From: CAJQQY01 sp045106765
GTDB taxonomy: Bacteria; Bacteroidota; Bacteroidia; Chitinophagales; Saprospiraceae
DNA: 64,000 nucleotides
NCBI GenBank assembly: GCA_045106765.1
Contig: JBGCFD010000166.1
Location: 1-64,000 of the forward strand
Direction: 5' to 3'
Positions 34,001-44,300 of the stretch are shown piece after piece; position 1 is the first letter of the stretch, and each line of letters opens with the position of its first letter. Made by a program: the position numbers and the translations under genes. The notes beneath the pieces are model-generated. The model was not told where the DNA came from and did not search any database. It was given only the letters and a program-made list of their open reading frames with translations.

Positions 34001-34178
34001 AGTTTCTGGTGGAGATTATCCTCCTACCGCCCAAGCAATTGAAGTAAAAAATGTTTTGACAAAAGAAATAGACGATCAATTGGATTTATTTGAAAAGATA
34101 AAAGCGAACGAATTGCCTTTATTTAATCAGATGGTAAAGAATGCACAAATTGATGCAATTATTCTGAAGGAAGAATAA
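31017..34178 (+). CDS. Secreted BNR/VPS10-like beta-propeller protein
   Basis: A 1053-aa protein with a signal peptide (about 1-30, ending V-F-A-Q). The next 700 residues are beta-propeller repeats with the Asp-box pattern S-x-D-G-G-x-x-W (for example R-T-Q-D-G-G-R-Q-W, K-S-E-D-A-G-K-T-W, R-S-D-D-G-G-K-T-W), as in sortilin-like and sialidase-type families. The remaining 300 residues include an Ig-like strand region and an alpha-helical tail (about 900-1050). No T9SS C-terminal signal is seen. Similar proteins are very common in Bacteroidota and often called glycosyl hydrolases without proof; a peptide- or glycan-binding role is possible. Confidence 0.85.
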   Translation: MRNQSSFQKSFLLKIILCSLLIISSLSVFAQRKKKPKTDKPLRTMMDAELLKAVEWREIGPFRGGRSAAVTGVSGKPNLFYMGAAGGGIWRTQDGGRQWKNISDGFFGGSIGSVAVSEYDQNVIYAGGGEVTVRGNVSSGYGIWKSEDAGKTWKHKGLEKSRHISRIRIHPRNANIVYASVIGNLYAPNAERGVYRSDDGGDNWKQVLFVNSEAGAVDLILDPNNPRILYASTWKIKRTPYSLESGGAGSAIWKSTDGGNSWENISANEGLPKGTWGISGITVSPVNSERVWAIIENKDGGVFRSDDGGKTWKKLNSERNLRQRAWYYSRIYADSQDEDVVYVLNVRYHKSTDGGRTFKSANAPHGDHHDLWIAPEDPKRMIMADDGGGQVSYDGGETWSTYHNQPTAQFYRVTTDNHFPYRIYAAQQDNSTIRISHRSSGWSIGEDDWESTAGCECGHIAVDPTDNDIVYGGCYDGLLNRKNHKIDQDRSVNVYPDNPMGHGAEGMKYRFQWNFPIFFSPHEKNKLYTASQHLHVSTDEGQSWKNISPDLTRNEPSKLVSSGGPITKDNTSVEYYCTIFAAAESPVRQGLIWAGSDDGLVHITKDGGANWENVTPKNMPEWIMINTIEPHPTDPAIAYIAATMYKSGNFQPYIYRTSDYGKNWKKMVDGIDKEHFTRVVRIDPNRPGLMYAGTEAGMYVSFDDGVQWQPFQLNLPIVPITDLTIKNNNLIAATQGRSLWIIDDLTPLHQMQKDFKDRQTHLYQPMPSYRMKGGGGKKSLTRGTNHPGGVMVNYFVKNLTDSTNVTLSFMEKGGKVIRKFSNQAKEKKDKLKVEEGANRFNWNMRYEDAKSFDKMILWWASLNGPKAMPGKYEVQLAVDDMVQNVDFAILKDPRIETDDRGLKEQFDFLNEIKSKMSEAHETIIEIRDVRSQLKNYTGRLKKDDLTKSIFEKANAIDSMMTVIENELYQTKNQSRQDPLNFPIKLTNKLGHLNSLVSGGDYPPTAQAIEVKNVLTKEIDDQLDLFEKIKANELPLFNQMVKNAQIDAIILKEE

Positions 34179-35035
34179 AATGAAGGATTTCATTGAAAAT
34201 TATAAAATAAATCATTCTTTACAAAGAGTTTATAACCTCTTAAAAAGAATGATTTATTTTGTGATTTTTTCATATGTTATTTTTTAAGCAACTAATAATC
34301 AATACTTTATAAAAGTTCAATATCTTTATATGTTAAATAGGCTCCATTTTTAAATAAAAAAATACCTGATTTCTTTTTTTTTAATAAAAAATCCTAAATT
34401 TATGCTTCAATTGGAATATTTTGTTCCAAATTTACAACATACTGTTCCACTCTAAACTGTCCATTTTCAAATTATTTTATTTATTATTAAACTTTAATAA
34501 AAGTACTACGTACTTATATTCTTAGATATTAATTGTTAGTAATTAAATGAAGGTTTAAAATTGAATTTTCAAATTAATTATTACCTTTATTTAATATTTT
34601 CGGACTATAAAATGTCCGATCTGAGAATTTAACGAAGTCATAAAACCTATCCACAACCTGTTGATTTATTCAACAATTCAAGAACTCTTAACTCTCTGTT
34701 AATCAGATGGTTAGGGTTTCGCCTAAACAGGTAACACGACATTACTGAGGAAAAACTAAAACCCAATATTATTAAAATAAAATAGTATTTTTCCTTAACC
34801 CAGAACCGTCTTTAATGTCTTTACTAAACCAAGAAAAGTTTAGTCAATTTAATACTCGACTAGCAGGCTTTTCTCGACGCTGTTCCACAAAAAATTTTTA
34901 TTGGCTATTTATGAGCCTTGCATACTTCAATGATGGAGTTGTAAGCTTTTTTAATTGTTTATTCATTGCTCACGAGGTGTTTTTGTAGCAACTGAATGAA
35001 TTCATATAATTTTTTTAATCTTAAACCAACAAATT
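34179..35035. other. Long gene-free region upstream of the giant T9SS protein
   Basis: This 857-bp region starts with a terminator (34204-34260). It then is A+T-rich with no coding frame I trust, and from about 34600 to 34920 becomes richer in G+C and short hairpins (34600-34619, 34656-34732, 34711-34725). It should contain the promoter and a long leader for the 2049-aa protein gene. No tRNA was found. Confidence 0.55.
34204..34260 (+). terminator. Rho-independent terminator of propeller gene
   Basis: A perfect 17-bp stem (AAAATAAATCATTCTTT with AAAGAATGATTTATTTT) encloses a smaller AAGAG/CTCTT hairpin, 25 bp after the stop of the propeller gene. Confidence 0.8.
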
Positions 35036-38000
35036 ATGGTTCCTAGAATTTACTCCCAAAACAATGCATTTAGATTAAGCGCCCTATTGCTCTTTCTGTT
35101 TGCTTCAATTACGTCCTTCGGACAAAATCCTCCCTCTTTTGTAATCCCTGGATCAAATTGTCCTGTAGCAGCTGCAGTTACAATTCCTATGGGAGCAACT
35201 GAAATAATTTTTAGTAATGCCAACATCGAAATGTTATTAGGTTCTACGGCAGTTGATCCTGATGGTGATGTAATTACTTATTCAGCATCTCCAACTTCTG
35301 TTGATTGCTCTGATATCGCTGGCGGTCCTGTAATGATTACAGTTACTGCTACTGATGATGAAGGAGTTCCTATGACAGCTGCATGTGGACCAATTGCAGT
35401 TACTGTTACCTCTGCTGGAGGAGCAACTCAAGCAATTTGTATGGATATAACTGTTTCATTAGATGGAACTGGAGCAGCAACTATCAACGCTGCCGATATT
35501 GATAATAGCAGTACTGCATGTGTCGGCCCAATTGTATTAGCAATTGATGATGATGCAGATGGATTATCACCTTCTCCAACAGGTTATATGGTAGCATGTG
35601 CAGACACAGGTGTTGTTTCATACACATTAATAGTGACTGATTTTGGTGGAAATACAAGTACTTGTTCGGCTAATGTAACAATAGTAGATGATACTCCTCC
35701 TACATTTACTTGTCCTTTAGATCAAATGGTTACATTGGAACCAACTGCTCCATGTACTATGACAATTCCAGATTTAACTGGAAGTTTGGCTCCAATGGAT
35801 AATTGTAGTTCAATGGCAAGTGATTATACCATTACTCAAACTCCTGCCGCTGCATCAACAGTTAGTTCTTCTGATGGAGCTACTCAAGATGTATTAATTT
35901 CGGTAAAGGACAAAAGTGGTAATGAAACAACTTGTACAGTAACACTTACAGGTGACGATACTACTAACCCAAATGCTATTGCACCCGGTACTGCATTGAG
36001 CGTTATGCTTGATGGAACTGGAAATTATTCGCTTGATGGAGCAGATAGTTTATTCTTAATAAATGGAAATATAGATAATTGTGGAACTGTAAACGCAACA
36101 ATTTCAGATGTAATGTTTGATTGTGCAGATATCGCTACTAATCCAAATATGATTTCTGTTACTTTGGATGATGGAAATGGTAATACAGCTGCACCTTATA
36201 TGGTATCAATTAATGTTTCTGACGCTGTTCAAGCAGACACCATAGCAAATATGGAAGTAATAAATGCAGCTGGACAATGTAGTCAAACTGTAATTATTCC
36301 TGGATCAACAACTGATAATTGTACTTCAGGAACGGTAAGTAATGTTATGGCAACTGACTTCAAAGGAAATCCAATTACTGTAACTGCGAATGCCCCTGAT
36401 TTTGATGCCGAATTCCCAGTAGGTGTTTCTACAGTTACTTATGATTTAACTGATGGAACTAATGTATCTAGTGAAAGTTTTACCGTAACGGTTTTTGATG
36501 ATGAAGCACCAAACGTACTTTATCCATCTGGAGTAGTTTTAAACTATGCTAATTGCAATAATACTGTAGTTGTTCCTAATTATGGATTTTTACTTAATAT
36601 TAATGATAACTGTACTGGTTATTCAGTTGATCAAACTCCTGCACCAGGAACGCCAGTTTCTGATGTAGCAACTTTAGCAACTGGAGAAACATTTTCAGTT
36701 ACAATTACTGTAACTGATAATTTCCCTTCTATGACTAACATGGGAGATTCAGATGTATTTGTAGTTACATTGAATGAAGATAATACACCTGTGCCAAATA
36801 CGCCAGGAGCAATATTAAGTCCTGTTTCTGGTGATTGTGGAGCACTTGTAGTTGATGCTCCTTATGCAGTTGATGCATGTGGAAATACTATTTGTGGTGT
36901 TCCTTTTCCTTTACCAACAGGGACCGTTAATTTAGGCCCAACATGTGGTACTTCAGGTGTATGTACAACAACAGCATTTGATATTCCATTAGTGGGATCT
37001 ACAGCTATACCTGATAATAATGGAGCAGGAATAGATTTTACTTTTGATGTACCAAATGAAGGATTAGTTGATGATGTCATTATTGAATTGGATGCTACTC
37101 ATACCTGGGTTGGAGACTTAAGAGTTACACTTACTTCTCCAGATGGAACAACTGCTGTATTATTCAATCGACCAGGAAATCCAGCTTCTACCTTTGGGTG
37201 TGCAGGTGATAATCTTACTGATGTAATTTTTAGTGATAATGCAGCAGCAGATGATTTTGAAGATATATGTGGTAATGCTCCAGCAATTACAGGAGAGTTT
37301 CAACCTGCTGATCCATTTACTATTTTTACTGATGTACCCTCAGATGGAACATGGACTTTAAATGTTTCAGATAATGCAGGTGGAGATACTGGTAATTTGG
37401 ACAGTTGGAAGATGACATTATGTATTAAAGAAAATAATTCAACTATTACTCCTGATTATCAATTTCCTGTAGGTACTCATAATATTACATGGACTTATGA
37501 TGGAGGGAATGGCAATATAGTTAATCAACAACAAGCAATTACTGTTACTAATGATGGTACACCACCAGTTCTTAATTGTGCTTCGGATATTACACTTGAA
37601 CTAGATGAAAATGGTAATGCATCAATTGATGGAGCAACGCTATTAGGTGAAGGCTTTTCAGTTGGAGGAGGATTATCATTAGGTACTTATTGTATTACTC
37701 CATCAGCTACTGATGAGACAACAATAACATTTGATTGGAGTTTTACTACTCTTGATTTTTCAGCAGGATTCGATCCTTTCGGATATTCCGTTGATGGAAA
37801 TTTCACACAGTTAACGAACAATGTTGGCCCTTTAGCACAATCAGGAACGGAGACTGTGGTTATCCCTGCAGGAGAAGAATTCTGTTTTGTTCAAACCAAT
37901 GATTTTATTGATGCTGCAACTACTGTAGTTTCAATTCTTCCTGGTTTAAGTGGTGATTTTGAAGTAGCAAATTGGACTGCAACTGGTCCTACTAATTATA

Positions 38001-41000
38001 TTGCACCAGATATTACTGACAATTGTGGAGTTGATTTTAATAGTATTTCAACTTTTAATGGAAGTTTTGATTGTGACGATGTAGGGAATGGCAATTTTGT
38101 TACGACATCTGCACAGGATATTAATAGCCTTACTGGTTTTTGTTCTACAAATGTTACTATTGTTGATAATATATCTCCTACCCTTTCAGGAGTTCCAGCT
38201 GATGTGACAGTAAATTGTAATGCTGTACCTTCTGTTGAAACAGGAATAACTGCTGATGATAATTGTAGCGTTGTTGGAATTGTATTTAATGAAACTTCTA
38301 CTCAAGTGATCAATCCAGCAATTTGTGAATTTTATAATTATCAAATTACTAGAACTTGGTCTGCAACTGATGTCAATGGGAATTTAACTGAAGAATCACA
38401 AGTAATTACCGTTCAAGATGTTGCTGATCCAATTTTCGACTCAAATAGCTTCCCTAATACTGTGGCTGCAAATGCTAGCGCAGGATCATGTAATGCTTTT
38501 GTGTCTTTAGAACTAACAGCTTCTGATGTATTAGATCTACCAGGTTGTGTTAGTTTTTCAGATCTTACTATTACAAATAATGGATCTGGTGCGGGTGATG
38601 CGGATGCTTCAGGAACTTACCCAGTTGGTAGTACTCCTGTTACATTTACAGTTACAGATCCTTGTGGTAATTCAAATACTTATACTGTAAATATTAATGT
38701 AACAGATAATACTCCACCTATTGCTGCATGTAATAGCATAATTGTAGGTATTCCAAATGGACAAGATTCAATAATTATTGATGCAGCATTAATTAACTTA
38801 ATTGATAATGGAAGTTTTGATAATTGTTCACCAACTGTTGATCTAGATGTTTTTCCTAATGTATTCTACTGTTCACAAATAGCAGATGGAACTCAAGATG
38901 AATTTGATATTACTTTATCAGTATCAGTTCCTGGAAGTACAGATACAACCTTCTGTGAAACAACAATTATCATTCAAGATAATAATGATCCTATCTTAAC
39001 TTGTGTTGACCCACTAATTATCACGTTAGAAGCTGATGGAACAGCTACTGCTACCGCAGCTATGTTAAATGGAGGGATTGACGATTGTTCTGATATTATG
39101 ACTATTGAATTAACAGGTAATACTGCTTTTGATCTTACAGATATTGGTTCACATCCAATTTCAGATGGTATCACTCCTACTCTGCAAGTAACTGATATTC
39201 ATGGTAATGTTGGAACTTGTACTCCGAATACACTTATAGTTACTCCACCAACGACTTGCTTTACCTCTAATGATGTTACTGCAAATGGTGAAGTAGAGAT
39301 TCCATATACTACTACTAACTTTACGAATGTAATTGGCTTCCAATTTAGTATGCAAGTAGATGATGAAACTGTTGCCACTTTTGCACAAGATAATGCTAAT
39401 AACCTTTGTGGTGCTATAACTTTAAGTGTTCCAAACCTAAGTGGAATCCACCAAAACTTAATTTGTAATGGTACATTCACCAATCAAATAAGTGCGGATG
39501 GGAAAGTACTTTCTGTTTCTTGGTTTAATACTTCTCCAGATCCTATCTCTATCCCTAATGGTGAAACTTTATTCAACTTTAGATTAAATGCACTTGGTGT
39601 GGTTGGAGATATGACTACTTTCTCAGTTACTGGAACTCCTTATACCAATGAATTGACTACAAAATATGGAAATGATATTTTAGAAGATGTTCCACCACTT
39701 TGTATTAACCCAATCGGATTTTTTGAAGTTGGAGATAATGCAACACTTCCAATTTCTGGAAATGTAAGTACTTGGAGTAGAACTAGAATTGATACGATTG
39801 GTTTGGATACGATCTCAATGATGCCTCTTGTGACAGAGCCAATTTTGGATACTGTTGTTTTAGTTGCTGGTCAAGGATTAGCTAATGCTAGCTTGGTAAA
39901 AATTGAAGAATTGTTACCATTAATTAGTAATTCTCCAGATACTACAGATACTGACATGACTGATGGCAACGGAGATTACACTATTCAAGTTTCTAATGTT
40001 GCAGGTGGAGTGGCTCTTGATTTAGTTCCTAGAAAAAACAATCCTAACTGGTTAAATAATGGGGATGTAAATTCTAGTGATTTATTCTTTATCCAACAGC
40101 ATATTGTTAACAATATACCGTTTACCTCTATCTACGATTATGTAGCAGCTGATGTTAATCAAAGTCAATCTATTACTACACTTGATTTGGTATTAATTCA
40201 AGATGTTATTGTTAATCCTGAAATTTCGCCAGTACCTTCATCAGTAATTGATGCATACAATCCTTGGAGATTTATCAAAAAAGAGGATGCAGAGTTACTT
40301 CTTGATCCATACGATTTAAATCCAGCAATAGCATTACCTGCTCAACCGATGGCACCTCCTGTTCCTTCTGCAAACAGAGTTTACAATCCAGCTGTATTAC
40401 CTATGACTGATGTAGATTGGGTTGCAGTAAAAGTTGGACAAATCTTCGGAGGATTAAATACTAATACTTTAACTACTAATGATGTTGACTCTCGTACAGG
40501 TGAAAACTTGGTAATGAGTGTAGAAAATCAAAAGGTAACAAATGGTGAATTAATTTCAATTCCTGTTTATGCGAAAGATTATGCAGCATTTATTGCTTGG
40601 CAATTTACTTTAGAATTTGATGAAAACTACTTGGCTTACGAAGGTATGACAGCAGGTGCAATCGATGGTTTTGAGGAAAACAAATTAGGATTGAATGCGG
40701 TAGAAGAAGGAATCATTGGTGCACTTTGGTACGGAACTCCTAATACTGTAAAATCTGATGAAGTATTGTTTACTCTTCAATTTAGAGCATTGGATGATGC
40801 AGATGCATTGAGTGGATTGATCAATATTTCTTCAAGAACAGTTAAGTCTCAAAGTTCATTAATCAGCGGGGCAACTGGAGAAGTGAGTTTAGCATTCTTT
40901 GCTCCTACTGCAACTTCAACTACTGATTTTGAATTACATCAAAATAGACCGAATCCGTTTAATGGAGAAACTTTAATTAGTTTCAACTTACCGGAAGCTG

Positions 41001-41185
41001 GTTTTGCAAAAGTGACTATATCAGATATTTCTGGTCGAACATTAAAAGTCCTTGAAGGAGATTTTGCTAAAGGGTACAACGAAGTAAGAATCCAAAGCAA
41101 CGATTTATCTTCAACTGGCGTTTTATATTATCAACTAGAGTCAGCTGAACATATTGCTACTAAGAAAATGATTATTCTTAATTAA
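35036..41185 (+). CDS. Giant secreted multi-domain protein with type A T9SS signal
   Basis: The 2049-aa product has a signal peptide (about 1-30). Many Cys-containing Ig/HYR-like modules follow, each with T-D-N-C or D-N-C-G cores and a G-N-x-x-T-C end. A proprotein-convertase P-domain-like module is at about 658-800 (V-D-D-V-I-I-E-L, H-T-W-V-G-D-L). Two cohesin-like modules (about 1407-1560 and 1822-1957) flank a dockerin-like segment (about 1672-1732; second loop D-V-N-Q-S-Q-S-I-T-T-L-D). The last 85 residues are a type A T9SS sorting domain (N-R-P-N-P-F-N-G to K-K-M-I-I-L-N). It is probably exported and anchored on the surface. Together with the next three genes it forms a T9SS surface block. 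Confidence 0.92.
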   Translation: MVPRIYSQNNAFRLSALLLFLFASITSFGQNPPSFVIPGSNCPVAAAVTIPMGATEIIFSNANIEMLLGSTAVDPDGDVITYSASPTSVDCSDIAGGPVMITVTATDDEGVPMTAACGPIAVTVTSAGGATQAICMDITVSLDGTGAATINAADIDNSSTACVGPIVLAIDDDADGLSPSPTGYMVACADTGVVSYTLIVTDFGGNTSTCSANVTIVDDTPPTFTCPLDQMVTLEPTAPCTMTIPDLTGSLAPMDNCSSMASDYTITQTPAAASTVSSSDGATQDVLISVKDKSGNETTCTVTLTGDDTTNPNAIAPGTALSVMLDGTGNYSLDGADSLFLINGNIDNCGTVNATISDVMFDCADIATNPNMISVTLDDGNGNTAAPYMVSINVSDAVQADTIANMEVINAAGQCSQTVIIPGSTTDNCTSGTVSNVMATDFKGNPITVTANAPDFDAEFPVGVSTVTYDLTDGTNVSSESFTVTVFDDEAPNVLYPSGVVLNYANCNNTVVVPNYGFLLNINDNCTGYSVDQTPAPGTPVSDVATLATGETFSVTITVTDNFPSMTNMGDSDVFVVTLNEDNTPVPNTPGAILSPVSGDCGALVVDAPYAVDACGNTICGVPFPLPTGTVNLGPTCGTSGVCTTTAFDIPLVGSTAIPDNNGAGIDFTFDVPNEGLVDDVIIELDATHTWVGDLRVTLTSPDGTTAVLFNRPGNPASTFGCAGDNLTDVIFSDNAAADDFEDICGNAPAITGEFQPADPFTIFTDVPSDGTWTLNVSDNAGGDTGNLDSWKMTLCIKENNSTITPDYQFPVGTHNITWTYDGGNGNIVNQQQAITVTNDGTPPVLNCASDITLELDENGNASIDGATLLGEGFSVGGGLSLGTYCITPSATDETTITFDWSFTTLDFSAGFDPFGYSVDGNFTQLTNNVGPLAQSGTETVVIPAGEEFCFVQTNDFIDAATTVVSILPGLSGDFEVANWTATGPTNYIAPDITDNCGVDFNSISTFNGSFDCDDVGNGNFVTTSAQDINSLTGFCSTNVTIVDNISPTLSGVPADVTVNCNAVPSVETGITADDNCSVVGIVFNETSTQVINPAICEFYNYQITRTWSATDVNGNLTEESQVITVQDVADPIFDSNSFPNTVAANASAGSCNAFVSLELTASDVLDLPGCVSFSDLTITNNGSGAGDADASGTYPVGSTPVTFTVTDPCGNSNTYTVNINVTDNTPPIAACNSIIVGIPNGQDSIIIDAALINLIDNGSFDNCSPTVDLDVFPNVFYCSQIADGTQDEFDITLSVSVPGSTDTTFCETTIIIQDNNDPILTCVDPLIITLEADGTATATAAMLNGGIDDCSDIMTIELTGNTAFDLTDIGSHPISDGITPTLQVTDIHGNVGTCTPNTLIVTPPTTCFTSNDVTANGEVEIPYTTTNFTNVIGFQFSMQVDDETVATFAQDNANNLCGAITLSVPNLSGIHQNLICNGTFTNQISADGKVLSVSWFNTSPDPISIPNGETLFNFRLNALGVVGDMTTFSVTGTPYTNELTTKYGNDILEDVPPLCINPIGFFEVGDNATLPISGNVSTWSRTRIDTIGLDTISMMPLVTEPILDTVVLVAGQGLANASLVKIEELLPLISNSPDTTDTDMTDGNGDYTIQVSNVAGGVALDLVPRKNNPNWLNNGDVNSSDLFFIQQHIVNNIPFTSIYDYVAADVNQSQSITTLDLVLIQDVIVNPEISPVPSSVIDAYNPWRFIKKEDAELLLDPYDLNPAIALPAQPMAPPVPSANRVYNPAVLPMTDVDWVAVKVGQIFGGLNTNTLTTNDVDSRTGENLVMSVENQKVTNGELISIPVYAKDYAAFIAWQFTLEFDENYLAYEGMTAGAIDGFEENKLGLNAVEEGIIGALWYGTPNTVKSDEVLFTLQFRALDDADALSGLINISSRTVKSQSSLISGATGEVSLAFFAPTATSTTDFELHQNRPNPFNGETLISFNLPEAGFAKVTISDISGRTLKVLEGDFAKGYNEVRIQSNDLSSTGVLYYQLESAEHIATKKMIILN

Positions 41186-41208
41186 GAATTTCATTCAATA
41201 ATATACTT

Positions 41209-41249
41209 GTGAAAAATAAGCGTGTTTTTTTAACATGCTTATTTTTCAC
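41209..41249 (+). terminator. Terminator after the 2049-aa protein gene
   Basis: A 13-bp stem (GTGAAAAATAAGC with GCTTATTTTTCAC), extended by four more pairs after a mismatch, with a T-rich loop. It lies 24 bp after the stop. Confidence 0.75.
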
Positions 41250-41396
41250 ATTTTAAAAATTTTGAAACAAAACCTTGAGAGCTTATATTTTTTTAATAAA
41301 AAAAATGAATAAGCACTAACCTACCTTTAACCTTACACGTATAATTAAGTCGAGCATATTCGACCTTATTTTATTTTTAATTAATCCCGACCGAAC

Positions 41397-44300
41397 ATGT
41401 TTTCAAAAAAAATAATTTCATCGGTAATTTTCCAACACATGAAGAAGTTCCAATACTTTCTATTGCTCGTGCTATTTGCCTTGCCAATAAAATCTTTTGC
41501 ACAACCTAATTTTATTGTCGAATCAAACACATCATCATGTGATGACCCTCCATTTATGGTAAACCTAAATGTAGATAATTTTACTAATGTAACCTCATTT
41601 CAATTTGCCATAGAATGGAATGCAGACCTTATTGAATTAACCAACCCCAATACTATAAATACAAATGCACTTTCAAGTGGATTTCAAATTGGTATAGATA
41701 GAGTTAATAATATTGGTTTGGATACCATTATTTTCAGTTGGTTTTCAGGAGCGGGAGCATCAGGTACAACAATTCCAAATAGTGCAATTGTTAATTTTAT
41801 CTTTCAACCTACTGGACAAACATCAAATCCAATACCTTCTGATATTTCATTTATTTCTATACCTCCGACATTTAATACTGAAGTAGTTTATGTTTCTAAC
41901 GGAACTTTCATTGTTGAACCTGGAAACTATACCAATGGTGAAATCACGATTTTTGATAATGTGAATCCAACTATCACTTGCCCAACTGGTCCACTCACTT
42001 TTGATACTGGCGGTGCAACTACCACACAAATTACTGGAGCTGCGCCTACGGCAAATGATAATTGCGATATAGATTTTATTAGTTATGATTTATCAGGAGC
42101 AACTACTGGATCTGGAAATGGAGATGTGAGCAACAATGTCAATTTTGAAATAGGAACTACAACCGTAACTTATACCGTCACCGATTTTGGCGGAAATACT
42201 GAGACATGCTTTTTTGATGTTGTTGTAACCAATAACTCCACTCCTACCATGATGACTATTTCCATGGATGATAATTTGCCAATTAATTGTGAGAGCAATA
42301 CCGTTAGTTTTAATATTTATGCTGAATTATTTAATAATATTCGAGGCGCTCAATTTACTATTTCATGGCCAGCTTCAGAATTGCAATATATTGATACTTC
42401 TAATTATGCCATTAATGTTGGAAATACTGCTTTTGGAACTACTAATGTTTCCAATGGTCAATTAGTTTATTCTTGGAATCATTCTGATGAAATTTCCTTA
42501 CCAGATGGTATTTTATTTACGCTTGAATTTAATGTAAATTCTCCAGCTGGATCGACCATTCCAATTATATTTGTACCTGGGTCAGATGAATTTACTAATA
42601 ATGCTTCAACGGTATTTCCATTTCTTCCAATAGATCCATCTGAATATTCAATGGTTGATGGTTCTATTAATGTTTTCGATAATGTTAATCCAACAGTAAC
42701 TTGTCCTGCCGACGTTACAGTTAACTCCACCAATGGAACAGATGCTATTGTGAATGGAATTGCTCCTGTTACAAGTGACAATTGTGGTGTAATGGATACT
42801 ACCTACACTTTAACAGATGTTGCTACTTCCAATAATATCGGAAACGGAACGGGAGATGCAAGTGGTACAACATTTCCAATTGGAACCACTACTGTTGAAT
42901 ATACTGTTACTGATTTTGATGGAAATCAAGCGACCTGTAATTTTGATGTTACCGTTCAAGTTCCAGGAGTGATTACTGTTAGCGTGGATAGTATTCAAGT
43001 TGATTGTGAAACAGGAACTGTAATGATTGGATTACCTGTTGAGAATTTTATTGATGTTATTGGGATCCAGTTTACTATCGAATGGGATCCAACAAAACTA
43101 GAATTCGATTCAATAGTTGTAGATAATTTTAATCCTGACGGAACGCCAGGATTAGGACAAGTAGCGAATGGCAGTTTTAATTTCTCTTGGTTTGATATTA
43201 GTAATCCAACATCCTTTGCTGATGGAGACGATATTTTAGTTTTAGAATTTATTATCTTAGATCAAACTATCGGCAATGATTATGATTTTACCTTTGCCAA
43301 TGCACCAGTTCCTTTTGAGATTTCTACAGCTACTGCCACACCTGATCCTAATGCTATTTCAGAACCTGGAAATATAGAAATCGTAGATAATACTGATCCA
43401 GTAATTACATGTCCAGCAGATGTGACGATTAACTCAAACGGAGCAACAAGTGTAGTTGTAAATAATATAGAAGCAACTGCTACTGACAACTGTGGAACAC
43501 CATCAATCAGTTATGTAATTTTGGGAACACCTCCTACAGTTGGATCAGGTGATGCAAGTGGAAATTCTTTTTTGGTAGGTACTACAATGGTTACTTATAC
43601 TGCTACCGACGAAGGAGGGAATACTGCAAGTTGCAGTTTTAATGTAACAGTAATATCAGATCAATTGATGATTGAATGTCCAATGAATGTAAACCAAAGT
43701 ACTGATGCAAATGTTTGTTCAGCTACTTTAGATTTGCCTGTTACTATTCTTTCTGATCCTAATAATATAAATACTATTTCTTGGGAGATAACAGGGACAA
43801 GTGGTCCCGTATCTGGTACTGGAAATATTTCTAACTTTGCTTTTAGTTTAGGAACCTCTACTGTTGTTTATACTGTTACAGATAATTTTGGAGGATCTGA
43901 AACCTGTTCATTTGATGTAACTATAACTGATCAAGAAGGACCAACTATATCTGGCATTCCAGCTGATACGACCGTGGAATGTGATAATATTCCATCTGCG
44001 GCAAATCTAACTGCAACAGATCAATGTGATGGAATCACTAATGTAAACTTAATAAATGAATCAACTGTTGCTGGCCCAATACCAGGTTCTTCTATTATCA
44101 CTCGAACTTGGGGTACGGTTGATGCAGCAGGAAATATATCTACTGCAAATCAAACGATTACTGTAATTGATACAACAGCACCAACGATCACCTGCCCTGC
44201 TGACATCACTACAAGTTCTACTACTACTCCAGTATGTGGAGCCAATGTTTCTTGGGCAATTCCTACTGCTTCTGATAACTGTGATGCAAATCCTCAAGTA

